Positions 1 to 7,480 of a DNA stretch of 44,499 nucleotides are shown here, one piece after another. Each line of letters begins with the position of its first letter. The first letter of the stretch is position 1. The notes under the pieces are model-generated. The model had not been told where the DNA came from. It worked only from the letters and a program-made list of their open reading frames with translations, and made no database searches. Both the position numbers and the translations under genes were made by a program. The stretch is from DATLFI01 sp035524895 (lineage in GTDB: Bacteria > Acidobacteriota > Thermoanaerobaculia > Multivoradales > Multivoraceae): positions 1 through 44,499 of the forward strand of contig DATLFI010000191.1 of assembly GCA_035524895.1 (NCBI GenBank), read 5' to 3'.

Positions 1-426
1 ATGAGCCAGGTGGTCTGGACCTGGCTCGCTCCTTGGCTGATGGCGATCGGCGGCATCGCCTTCCTCGGCCTTGGGGCGCTGCTCCTGGCCTCGATGGGGC
101 TCTATGGCGTGCTCAGCTACTCCGTGAGCCAGCGCACGCGCGAGCTGGGGATCCGCAGCGCGCTGGGTGCAGGCCGCCGCGACCTCATGGGATTGGTGCT
201 GCGCGACGGTTTGACTCTCACGACGGCAGGCCTGGTGGTAGGGATCGCTGGCGCTCTCGGCCTTACGCGGTTCCTCGGCTCGCTGCTGTTCGGGGTCGGT
301 GCGCTCGACGCCGGCACATTCGCTCTGGTACCGGCGGTGCTCCTGGTCGCGGCCCTGGCCGCCTCCTGGCTGCCGGCAAGACGCGCGCTGCGCATCGAGG
401 CGATCGAGGCTCTGCGACACCAGTGA
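1..426 (+). CDS. ADOP/MacB-type ABC transporter permease, C-terminal part (cut by window start)
   Basis: Only the last 141 or so residues are visible; the gene begins before the window. The fragment holds a hydrophobic segment followed by the conserved cytoplasmic stretch GLYGVLSYSVSQRTRELGIR and ALGAGRRDLM, then two more membrane helices and the end motif PARRALRIEAIEALRHQ. This is the final FtsX domain of large permeases of the MacB/ADOP kind, which in Acidobacteriota consist of two FtsX units with a periplasmic MacB core domain. It closely resembles the C-terminus of the complete permease at 39712-42144, so the two are probably members of one expanded family. No ABC ATPase lies next to it in the window. 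Family assignment is firm; substrate is unknown. Confidence 0.85.
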   Translation: MSQVVWTWLAPWLMAIGGIAFLGLGALLLASMGLYGVLSYSVSQRTRELGIRSALGAGRRDLMGLVLRDGLTLTTAGLVVGIAGALGLTRFLGSLLFGVGALDAGTFALVPAVLLVAALAASWLPARRALRIEAIEALRHQ

Positions 427-472
427 GAGCTACGGCGGCGGCTGACCTAGCGTGCGCCGCGCGCGCGTAGGC

Positions 473-871
473 TCAGTCGGTCTCGACGAGGACCGCGTCC
501 GCCTCGATCTCGACCAGCATGGCGGGATCGACCAGCGCCCGGACCTCGACCATCGTGGAGGCCGGGCGGATGCTCCCGAAGACCTCGCCGTGGGCGCGTC
601 CGACCTGCTCCCAGTCGCCTGCGATGTCGACGACGTACATGCGGGTGCGCACCACGTCCGCGAGTCGCGCACCAGCCCGCGCGAGCGCGGACTCGATGTT
701 GCGCAGTACCTGCTGTGCCTGTGCGTAGGCGTCGCCTCGGCCCACGATCTCGCCCCGTTCGTCGGTAGCCGTGGTGCCCGACACGAAGACCTGGTTGCCG
801 ACGCGGACGGCCCGCGAGTAGCCGACGATTGGTTCCCAGGGCGTGCCGGTCGCAAAGTTCTGTCGATTCAT
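473..871 (-). CDS. RidA/YjgF family protein
   Basis: This 132-residue protein has the length and pattern of the RidA (YjgF/YER057c/UK114) family: an N-terminal GYSRAVRVGNQVFVSGTT strand pair, the central VVRTRMYVVDI segment and the C-terminal stretch MVEVRALVDPAMLVEIEADA with the conserved arginine that binds the substrate carboxylate in RidA. Classical RidA hydrolyses reactive enamine/imine intermediates made by PLP enzymes, but many paralogues have other or unknown roles. The ATG is preceded by an AGGAGAG ribosome site about nine bases upstream. It lies 63 bp downstream of the secreted serine hydrolase on the same strand and may be the last gene of the lemA/TPM cluster. It converges with the permease ending at 426. 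Confidence 0.88.
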   Translation of the reverse strand: MNRQNFATGTPWEPIVGYSRAVRVGNQVFVSGTTATDERGEIVGRGDAYAQAQQVLRNIESALARAGARLADVVRTRMYVVDIAGDWEQVGRAHGEVFGSIRPASTMVEVRALVDPAMLVEIEADAVLVETD

Positions 872-934
872 GCTGCGTGTCTCTCCTGGGACGTCCGACG
901 GTCCCTTGTCAGGAGCCCGCGGAAGTCGGAGCGT

Positions 935-2368
935 TCAGCGCGTGCTGCCGTCGACCGGTGAGGCGATCGCGGCGAGCACGTCGGCGACGAACTGTGCCTG
1001 ATCCCAGCCGGCGCCGGTGCGAGGGTCGAGTCCGGTGCGGGCGATCACGACGCGGCGCGAGGGGACGATGGTGGCGTGCTGCCCCCGGTGACCGGCCGTC
1101 GTGTAGGTGTCGGGCGGCACGCGCGAGTCGCGATCGAAGAGCCAGAACTGCTTCGCGTAGCCCCACTCGACGTCGGTTTCGGGCTTGCGCGCCGGCGCGG
1201 GCTGCCGCGTGTACTCGACCCACCCCTCGGGGAGGATGCGCTCGCCCAGCCAAACGCCGTCGTGCAGGTACAGCAGCCCGAAGCGCGCGAGGTCCCGCAC
1301 GGTGGTGTAGACCTGGCTCGACAGGACGAAGTTGCCGAAGGCATCCGTCTCGGGGAAGGTGTGGCGCATGCCGATGCGGTCGAGCAGCGCGCGCCGCGGG
1401 AAGGACAGGTAGCGGCTGGTGTCGCCGATCACCTCGCGCATGGCCAGCACGAGCAGCAGCGTGTCGTAGTTCGAGTACTTCCAGACCGTGCCGGGCGGCG
1501 CTTCGAGGTCGAGGCGCTGGATGTCCTCGGCGGTGTCGATCCCTCCCCAGTAGCCCTCCGGTGTGTCGCTGCCGGTGCTGGCAAGGCCGCTCGACATGTG
1601 GAGCAGGTGCTCGAGCGTGATCTCGCGGCGTGGGTCGTCCTGGCTCTGCCACGCCGGAACCGGGGCCGGCTGGTCGATCCGGAGCTTGCCCTCGCCGACC
1701 AGAATTCCGACGAGCGCGCTAGCGAGGCTCTTGGCCGAAGACCAGGTTCGGTACTGGGTGTGCATGTCCCAGCCAGGCGCGTAGCGCTCGGCGACGATGC
1801 GGTCGTCGTACACCACGACCACTCCGAGGGTCTGGTGCGCGCCGTGTCGAGCGCTCCCCGGTCCGCCGAAAGCCGAGTCCAAGACTGCCGCGAGCTTCGC
1901 GTCGTCGACCTCCGGCGGCAGCGGATCGGAGCTCGACAGGTCGCCGGCGGGCCAAGGCGTCGAGTTGGCCGCGGCTTCTGTCTGGGCTGGGAGGGCGCCG
2001 ACTCGATGGTGCGGCAGCTTCGCGGCATCCTCGATTCGCTCGCCCGGCGGCAGCAGCACGCAGCCGAAGCCAGGCACGGCAACGGCCAGGCGCGGCGCCG
2101 GCGCAGCTTCGTAGCGGACGCTGGCGGTGCGGTGGTGGTAGTCGACCACCGGCGCCTCTACCAACACGTTCGCCGGTTGGAGCCCGTCGAGCTCCTCGCG
2201 CAGGACGTCGAGCGGATTGCGGCCGCCGAGGAACACCGCCGAGCAGGTGATGCCGGCGCGGTAGCCGGCTACTTGGGAAGGCGTGCTCTGGGCGCGAGCC
2301 TCCGACTGCGCCGCTGTCGCGGTCAGCGCGATACAAACGACCCAGTGCATGCGAATCGTGGTCTTCAT
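935..2368 (-). CDS. Secreted serine hydrolase, beta-lactamase class C / penicillin-binding-like
   Basis: The 477-residue product begins with a signal peptide (MKTTIRMHWVVCIALTATAA, then QSEARA). The C-terminal two thirds is a beta-lactamase-related serine hydrolase: SSAK at about 210-213 supplies the SxxK nucleophile and lysine, YSN at about 298-300 is the second motif, and HRG at about 427-429 replaces the KTG box, as is usual in the class C/esterase branch. The first 160 residues before the catalytic domain are not recognised. The start is set by a GGGAGG ribosome site 7-8 bases before the ATG; the reading frame stays open further upstream but is unlikely to be used. Probable role is a periplasmic esterase, peptidase or beta-lactamase-like hydrolase; true beta-lactam resistance cannot be inferred. 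Confidence 0.87.
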   Translation of the reverse strand: MKTTIRMHWVVCIALTATAAQSEARAQSTPSQVAGYRAGITCSAVFLGGRNPLDVLREELDGLQPANVLVEAPVVDYHHRTASVRYEAAPAPRLAVAVPGFGCVLLPPGERIEDAAKLPHHRVGALPAQTEAAANSTPWPAGDLSSSDPLPPEVDDAKLAAVLDSAFGGPGSARHGAHQTLGVVVVYDDRIVAERYAPGWDMHTQYRTWSSAKSLASALVGILVGEGKLRIDQPAPVPAWQSQDDPRREITLEHLLHMSSGLASTGSDTPEGYWGGIDTAEDIQRLDLEAPPGTVWKYSNYDTLLLVLAMREVIGDTSRYLSFPRRALLDRIGMRHTFPETDAFGNFVLSSQVYTTVRDLARFGLLYLHDGVWLGERILPEGWVEYTRQPAPARKPETDVEWGYAKQFWLFDRDSRVPPDTYTTAGHRGQHATIVPSRRVVIARTGLDPRTGAGWDQAQFVADVLAAIASPVDGSTR

Positions 2369-2411
2369 GAGTCGACCTCCCAGGTCCCGCGAAACAGCAG
2401 CCTCGTGCCGG

Positions 2412-3215
2412 CTACCACCGGCCCGACGCGCCACCGCCTCCGAAACTGCCGCCACCGCCGGAGAAGCCTCCACCGAAGGAAGACCCTCCGCTACCGCCGC
2501 TCCAGGATGACGATCCTGAAGACCAGCCACCGCTCGGCAGGCCGCCACCGCGAGAGCTCCAGCCATGGAGCGGTGCGCCGCTGCGGAGCCGACGGTAGCG
2601 ACGATAGACGACGAGCGCGAAGTACCCGATGACCCCGAAATAGATCAGGAGCTTCTTGCCGTCGTTGGCGCTGGGGTCGACCGAGAGTGCCGGCGGGAGC
2701 TCCTCGCCGCGGATGACCAGCAGCACCGCGTCGATACCGGTCTCTATGCCGCCCGCGAAGTCGCCCTCGCGAAAGCGCGCCGTGACGAGGTTGTCGACGA
2801 TGCGGCGTGCGAGCGCGTCGGGCAGAGCTCCTTCCAGGCCGTAGCCGACCTCGAGGCGAAGCTGGCGTTCGTCCCGGGCTACCAGGAGCAACACGCCGTC
2901 GTCGACTCCTTCGCGACCGAGCTTCCAAGTCTCGACGACACGGATCGAGAAGTCCTCGAGGCTGTCGCCTTCGAGGCTCGGCACCGTCAGCACGGCGACC
3001 TGCGAACCCGTGTCGCGCTCCAGTGCGGCGAGCTTCTGCTCGAGGCGTGCCTCGGCGGACGCATCGAGCATTCCGGCGAGGTCGTTGACGCGCCCCGCGA
3101 GGAAGGGCACCTCGAGCGCGACCACAGCAGTCGGGCCGGACAGACCCCAGGCCGCAAGCAGTAGGACAGCGGCTCGGTACCGAGCCGCCGCGCTCTGGAT
3201 GCTCCGGATGGTCAC
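2412..3215 (-). CDS. TPM-domain membrane protein with Gly/Ser-rich tail (YgcG family)
   Basis: A TPM (TLP18.3/Psb32/MOLO-1) domain covers roughly residues 35-160, preceded by a signal peptide and recognisable by VNDLAGMLDA, GSQVAVLTVPSLEGDSLEDFS and DDGVLLLVARDERQLRLEVG. A membrane helix follows (LLIYFGVIGYFALVVYR), then a tail of Gly and Ser ending in repeated GGG/SFGGGG, as in YgcG-type proteins. The 267-residue start is a GTG whose last two bases and next base form the TGA stop of the upstream gene (GTGA), which implies translational coupling. It is the third gene of lemA-TPM-TPM. LemA/YgcG pairs occur widely in envelope-associated operons; their biochemical role is not settled. Confidence 0.87.
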   Translation of the reverse strand: MTIRSIQSAAARYRAAVLLLAAWGLSGPTAVVALEVPFLAGRVNDLAGMLDASAEARLEQKLAALERDTGSQVAVLTVPSLEGDSLEDFSIRVVETWKLGREGVDDGVLLLVARDERQLRLEVGYGLEGALPDALARRIVDNLVTARFREGDFAGGIETGIDAVLLVIRGEELPPALSVDPSANDGKKLLIYFGVIGYFALVVYRRYRRLRSGAPLHGWSSRGGGLPSGGWSSGSSSWSGGSGGSSFGGGFSGGGGSFGGGGASGRW

Positions 3216-3868
3216 GATTCGCGCACCCGAGGAGCGTCGGGGAGCTCGTCGACATCGTCGGGGCGAATGTGCACACCCCTCGCTTCGAGCAGGCGCCCGC
3301 AACGCTCGACCGCAGCCACCAGCGCTTCCCCCGCCTGCCCGGTCCTTATGCCGCCCGCCAGCTCGTCGACGATGCTCTTCCATTCGTGCTGCGGCACCAC
3401 CTGGTTGATGCCGGAATCGCCCACGACGATCGCGCGGTGCTCGAACAGTGCCAGGAAGAGCAGGATGCCGGAGCGATCGCGCGTGGCGAACACTTCCTCC
3501 TCGAGGAAGGCCGCTTCGGCGCGCATCGCCACACGACGCTCGATCACTTCTTGGGGCACCAAAAGCCTGCGGAGCGGCGCGACCCGATCCCCGGCCACCA
3601 CCCCGAGCAGGGCGCCACCGAGCGCCGGCAGCAGGGACCAGACCAGCAACGAGGAGCTCCAGGCTCCAACGATCATGTGCGCGGCGGCCGCGCCCGTGGT
3701 CGCGAGCAAGGCGCCGCACAGACCGCCGAGCCAGGCGGCCTCCGGGTAGGGATCGCATTCCCCGACCACGTAGGTGACGATCTCACCGGAGGTTCGCTCC
3801 TCCGCGGCGGAGACCGCGCGGGCTACGGCTTCGAGAGCCGCCTGGTCGAGACCGAAGCGCGCGGCCAC
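3212..3868 (-). CDS. TPM-domain integral membrane protein
   Basis: This 218-residue protein has an N-terminal stretch AVSAAEERTSGEIVTYVV that marks a TPM domain, interrupted by a pair of membrane helices at about residues 45-95. The domain then resumes with RSGILLFLALFEHRAIVVGDSGI and a C-terminal helix. This split arrangement is the one seen in the cytoplasm-facing TPM proteins that accompany LemA and YgcG. The start is GTG, separated from the lemA TGA by a single base; the end overlaps the next gene by GTGA. The tight spacing on both sides makes a single lemA-TPM-TPM transcript very likely. Function beyond an envelope role is unknown. Confidence 0.85.
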   Translation of the reverse strand: MAARFGLDQAALEAVARAVSAAEERTSGEIVTYVVGECDPYPEAAWLGGLCGALLATTGAAAAHMIVGAWSSSLLVWSLLPALGGALLGVVAGDRVAPLRRLLVPQEVIERRVAMRAEAAFLEEEVFATRDRSGILLFLALFEHRAIVVGDSGINQVVPQHEWKSIVDELAGGIRTGQAGEALVAAVERCGRLLEARGVHIRPDDVDELPDAPRVRES

Positions 3869-3869
3869 G

Positions 3870-4490
3870 TCACGAGCCGGGAGCGGCCGCGGGCGTGGAG
3901 AAGTCCACGGTGGGAGGTCGCTCCGCGCCCTCGGTCGCCTCGAAGTAGGGCTTCTCGCCGAAGCCGAGCATGTTGGCGATCAGCACGGTTGGAAAGCGAC
4001 GCCGCGCGGTGTTGAACTCCCGCGCCACCTCGTTGAAGCGCATGCGCTCGACGGTGATGCGGTTCTCGCTGCCCTCGAGCTGGACCTGCAGGTCGCGAAA
4101 GGCCTCGGTGGCACGCAGCTCCGGATAGCGCTCGACCACCACCATCAGGCGCGACAGCGCCTGCGTCAGACCGCCCTGGGCAGCCTGGAACTCGGCGAAC
4201 TGCTGGGCGTCGGGCACCCCCTCGAACGACATCTGCCCAACCTTGGCGCGCGCCTCGGTCACCGCTTCCAGCGTGCCGCGCTCGAAATCGGCGGCGCCGC
4301 GCACGGTAGCGACCAGGTTCGGGATCAGGTCTGCACGCCGCTGGTACACGTTCTCGACCTGCGCCCAAGCCGAGTCCACACCCTCATCGAGCCCCACGAG
4401 GCGGTTGTAGGAGCTCATCACGAGGAGCGCGGCGAGCGCGAGACCCGCGACCAGAGCCAACGCGCAACCGACGACGACACCCTTCTTCAT
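3870..4490 (-). CDS. LemA family protein
   Basis: The 206-residue product has one N-terminal membrane helix (GVVVGCALALVAGLALAALL) followed by the typical LemA helical-bundle sequence: YNRLVGLDEGVDSAWAQVEN, YQRRADLIPNLVATVRG, then RYPELRATEAFRDLQVQLEG and ENRITVERMRFNEVAREFN. These are the most conserved segments of the family. The ATG at 4490 has an AGGAGCC ribosome site six or so bases upstream; an in-frame start 14 codons earlier is less likely. LemA proteins are membrane-anchored, mostly alpha-helical and of uncertain function. Here it heads a compact operon with two TPM-domain genes. Confidence 0.93.
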   Translation of the reverse strand: MKKGVVVGCALALVAGLALAALLVMSSYNRLVGLDEGVDSAWAQVENVYQRRADLIPNLVATVRGAADFERGTLEAVTEARAKVGQMSFEGVPDAQQFAEFQAAQGGLTQALSRLMVVVERYPELRATEAFRDLQVQLEGSENRITVERMRFNEVAREFNTARRRFPTVLIANMLGFGEKPYFEATEGAERPPTVDFSTPAAAPGS

Positions 4491-4619
4491 GACGGCTCCT
4501 TTGCCGCGCTCGAGTGGTCGCGGCAGGCCCATGCTATCGCCCCCGGGACTGGCTGGCGGTCTCGAGGTTCTGCAAGCGGCAGCTCGGCCGAGCCGGCGGT
4601 CCGGGGTTCAGTGCCGGCG

Positions 4620-5075
4620 CTACTGGTTCACGATCCGCAGGGCGGGCTGGCGGCGCTGGCGGCGGCGCTCGGCCCACTCGCCACTGGCGTAGATCGCGGG
4701 GGCCACCTCGACCAGTCGGGGCAGGAGCTGGAACACCGCGGTCTGTGTCCAGGGGGCGCCGTTGCGCATGGCGAAGCCGCACCGGCCGAGCTCGGTCGCG
4801 ACCTCCGAGAATGGCATGTCCTGCACGATCAGGTCGAGCACCGTCGCCATCACCTCGACCTCTGCCGCATCCTGCTCGAGGCGGTCGCCGGTTTCGCTCA
4901 CGCGCAGGCCGTACGGGATCTCGGCCGACTCGAGCACGGGAGCTGCGCTTCCGTGTTGGAGTGCGCGCTCCCACTCCACCGCAACCGGACGCCAGCCTGC
5001 CGCCGCGCGACGCTCGAGCTCCTCGGTGTCGGGAAGCGTGGACACGGACTCGCGGAATCGTTCGATCCTGGCCAT
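4620..5075 (-). CDS. Conserved-looking hypothetical protein with a recombinase-like helical segment
   Basis: The gene is credible because a strong GGGAGGG ribosome site precedes the ATG and codon use resembles that of its neighbours. The 151-residue product is soluble, has no signal peptide, and starts with a charged segment (MARIERFRESVSTLPDTEEL). Its second half, MATVLDLIVQDMPFSEVATELGR... followed by GAPWTQTAVFQLLPRL, resembles the helix-turn-helix/linker segment found in the recombinase domain of large serine recombinases (repeated rounds of a pattern like 'S...IA..LN..G....G..W....V...L'). No catalytic resolvase domain is present, so this is not a recombinase. A DNA-binding regulator is possible but unproven. 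It is followed, 129 bp downstream, by lemA. Confidence 0.6.
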   Translation of the reverse strand: MARIERFRESVSTLPDTEELERRAAAGWRPVAVEWERALQHGSAAPVLESAEIPYGLRVSETGDRLEQDAAEVEVMATVLDLIVQDMPFSEVATELGRCGFAMRNGAPWTQTAVFQLLPRLVEVAPAIYASGEWAERRRQRRQPALRIVNQ

Positions 5076-5221
5076 CGCAGCCCTCCCTTCGGCTGAGTCC
5101 TAGGTCTTGTCCGGGCACGCCATCGCGCCCGGGTTTCTCCCTCGGCTACCGAGAGGTACGGCCCGAGGGCGCCTGGGTTTGTGGAGAAATCGCGGAGGCA
5201 GCGGCGGCGCGCCCGACTCCG

Positions 5222-5635
5222 TCAGCGCTTGCCCTTGCGCCGGAACGCTCGCTCCACCGCGAACTTGCCGCCGCCCAGGAGCGCGACCGCCGTGAAGCCC
5301 GTCATGAACAGGAAGGCGAGCTCGCGCTCACCGAACGGGTCCCCGGCGTGTTGCACGAAGAACGCGACCGCGAGTCCAAAGGCGGGAGGGATCGCGGCCC
5401 ACCTCGTGAACAGCCCCAGCGCGACGAGCGCGGCGCAGAAGACCTCGGCGAACACGATCAGAGCGAGGCTCGCCGTGGGCCCCAGGCCGATCGGGTCGGC
5501 GAAGCGTTCGGCGCGCTCGCCGAAGCTCATCAGCTTGCCCCAGCCGTGGAGCCAGAACAGTGGCACCGCCAGGCCGAGTCGCAGGACCAGGAGGCCGATG
5601 TCGTGGAGGTTCTCGGTGGTTTGCTTCGAGGGCAT
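5222..5635 (-). CDS. DoxX family membrane protein
   Basis: This 137-residue protein shows the four-helix DoxX pattern: GLLVLRLGLAVPLFWLHGWGKL at the N-terminus, ASLALIVFAEVFCAALVALGL, WAAIPPAFGLAVAFFV, and a final helix after FGERELAFLFMTGFTAVALL. The R-[LI]-x(n)-HGxGK signature at the first helix and the late GE-[RK]-ELA-[FL]-L motif are both characteristic. A GAGGAG ribosome site lies just before the ATG. DoxX-like proteins are small inner-membrane proteins linked to quinone-dependent oxidation or redox stress, though the biochemical function of most is unknown. It is 62 bp upstream of nothing co-directional; glpD, ending at 5698 upstream, may be co-transcribed. Confidence 0.88.
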   Translation of the reverse strand: MPSKQTTENLHDIGLLVLRLGLAVPLFWLHGWGKLMSFGERAERFADPIGLGPTASLALIVFAEVFCAALVALGLFTRWAAIPPAFGLAVAFFVQHAGDPFGERELAFLFMTGFTAVALLGGGKFAVERAFRRKGKR

Positions 5636-5697
5636 CAGCCGTCTCCTCGGTGGTGTCGGTGCAACTTCACGATCCTATCGGGACAGGGCTACGACGG

Positions 5698-7254
5698 TCA
5701 CGGCAGGTACGCTGCGGCGATGTCCTCGAACGCCGCGACCTGCTCGTCGATCCAGCCGTCTTCACGACCGAGCTCCTGCGCGAGCAGCTCCGCGACGGCC
5801 GGGGCGGCCTCCATGGCGGCCCGAGCATCGAAGATCAGGGCGCGGCTTCGACGAGCGAGCGCGTCGTCGACGGTGCGTGCCATCTCGTGCCGCGCCGCCC
5901 ACACCACCTCGCCTCGGAGCAGCGGCAGCGCCGGGTGCACGGGTGCATCGAGCCCGCTGCGCTCGTGACAGACCACTCGTACCGCGGGAGCGTCGGAGCC
6001 GTAGATCGCGAGTGACCCGTGGCGGGTGGCGTCTGGGTCGCAGCCGTGGATTCGAAGCTCGCGCGTGACACACGGTCCGGCCTCGACGCCGGCCAGGGTC
6101 AGGGCATGGTCGACGGCGTCCTCGGCCATCTTGCGATAGGTGGTCCACTTGCCGCCCGCGATGGTCAGGAGCCCGCTGTTCGAGACGTGCAGCGTGTGCT
6201 CGCGGGAGACCTTCGCGGTGTCGCCGTCGGCGACCAGACCCACCAGCGGCCGCAGTCCCGCGAAGACACTCAGCACGTCAGCGCGGGTGGGATCGCGCTC
6301 GAGGTAGCGAGCGGTGTGCGCCAGCAGGAACTCGATCTCGTCTTGCCGCGGTCGAGGCTCGAGGCAGACCTCCGCGACCGGGGTATCCGTGGTGCCGACG
6401 AGCACCACGTGATGCCAGGGGATCGCAAACAGCACGCGACCGTCGTCGGTGTGGGGGACCATGATCGCGGAGTCCCCGGGCAGGAACTCCTTGGGCAGGA
6501 CCAGGTGCACGCCCTGGCTCGGCTGGATCATCGGCTGAACGTCCGGCTCGTCGAGACGGCGCACCGCGTCGCTGAACGCGCCGGTGGCGTTGATCACCGC
6601 GCGGGCGCGCACCTCGAGCTCGGCACCGGTCTCGCGGTCGTGGGCCCGGATCCCTTCGAGGAAGCCGTCGGTGCCGCGCTCGAGCCCGACCACCTCGGCG
6701 TGGTTGAGGAGGACCGCACCGTGCGCAGCCGCGGTGAAGGCCAGGTGGATCAACAGCCTGGCGTCGTCGAACTGTCCGTCGTGGTAGACGACGCCGCCGC
6801 GCAGCCCGTCCACCTCGATCGTCGGGATGCGTTCGAGCGTCTCCGCTCGCGACAGGTTCGCCGAGTCGCCAAAGCCATAGCGCCCGGCGAGCGCGTCGTA
6901 CACGCGCATGCCGATGCCGTAGAAGGGCGCCTCCCACCAGGCGTAGTTCGGCACCACGAAGCGCAGGTCGTGCACCAGGTGCGGCGCGTTCTGACGGAGG
7001 ATGCCGCGTTCCTTGAGTGCCTCCATCACCAGTGGTACGTTGCCCTGCTGCAGGTAGCGGACGCCGCCGTGCACCAGCTTGGTGCTCCGGCTCGAGGTGC
7101 CCTTGCCGAAGTCATCCTGCTCGAGCACCGCCACAGAGCAGCCACGCGAGGCAGCGTCGACGGCGATGCCGAGGCCAGTTGCGCCGCCGCCGACGACCGC
7201 CAGGTCGAACGGACCTTCGGTGCGCAGGCGCTGGAGCATCGTTTCGCGGATCAA
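5698..7254 (-). CDS. glpD: Aerobic glycerol-3-phosphate dehydrogenase (FAD-dependent)
   Basis: The 518-residue product matches the GlpD family along its length. The FAD-binding Rossmann motif VVGGGATGLGIAVDAASRG starts near residue 20 and is followed by GTSSRSTKLVHGGVRYLQQG, a hallmark GlpD segment. Later come VINATGAFSDAVR, PSQGVHLVLPKEFLPG, GTTDTP and GGKWTTYRKMAED, then a C-terminal alpha-helical domain. The enzyme oxidises sn-glycerol 3-phosphate to dihydroxyacetone phosphate at the inner membrane and passes electrons to quinone. The best start is a TTG at 7254 with GAGG upstream; a later ATG (residue 6) lacks a ribosome site. No glpK or glpF is nearby. It is divergent from the LLM oxidoreductase across a region with a 14-bp tandem repeat. 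Confidence 0.95.
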   Translation of the reverse strand: MIRETMLQRLRTEGPFDLAVVGGGATGLGIAVDAASRGCSVAVLEQDDFGKGTSSRSTKLVHGGVRYLQQGNVPLVMEALKERGILRQNAPHLVHDLRFVVPNYAWWEAPFYGIGMRVYDALAGRYGFGDSANLSRAETLERIPTIEVDGLRGGVVYHDGQFDDARLLIHLAFTAAAHGAVLLNHAEVVGLERGTDGFLEGIRAHDRETGAELEVRARAVINATGAFSDAVRRLDEPDVQPMIQPSQGVHLVLPKEFLPGDSAIMVPHTDDGRVLFAIPWHHVVLVGTTDTPVAEVCLEPRPRQDEIEFLLAHTARYLERDPTRADVLSVFAGLRPLVGLVADGDTAKVSREHTLHVSNSGLLTIAGGKWTTYRKMAEDAVDHALTLAGVEAGPCVTRELRIHGCDPDATRHGSLAIYGSDAPAVRVVCHERSGLDAPVHPALPLLRGEVVWAARHEMARTVDDALARRSRALIFDARAAMEAAPAVAELLAQELGREDGWIDEQVAAFEDIAAAYLP

Positions 7255-7331
7255 GGCGTACCTCGGGCGTGGTGGGAGGGTCGTCGGCCAGCTCCCGATG
7301 GGCTAGTGCTTGCAAGGACGAACTGCACCGT

Positions 7332-7387
7332 CCACCTAGAACTGGCCACCTACAACTGGCCACCTACAACTGGCAACCTACAACCCG
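7332..7387. repeat. 14-bp tandem repeat, four units, in a divergent promoter region
   Basis: Four adjoining 14-base units read CCACCTAGAACTGG (7332-7345), CCACCTACAACTGG (7346-7359), the same again (7360-7373) and a diverged CAACCTACAACCCG (7374-7387). The array lies between the divergent glpD and LLM oxidoreductase genes, about 95-150 bases before the LLM start. The intergenic DNA here is richer in A and C on this strand than the coding DNA around it. It may be a set of binding sites, or simply a slippage-generated minisatellite. Confidence 0.85.
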
Positions 7388-7480
7388 CGACCCGCCCCCC
7401 ACAACCGGGCACCTAAGGTGGGAACGCAGGGAGCGCTATCCTCTGCAGCGTCCGGTCACCGCAACTCGTTCGGAGTGATC

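Noticed and set aside
935..2368. Serine hydrolase as a beta-lactam resistance gene
   Set aside because: SxxK, YxN and HxG motifs are shared with esterases and peptidases; the HRG third motif and unknown N-domain do not support a resistance call.
1076..2632. Long open frame on the plus strand opposite the serine hydrolase
   Set aside because: High GC keeps antisense frames open; the minus-strand gene has signal peptide, ribosome site and three catalytic motifs, whereas the plus frame has none.
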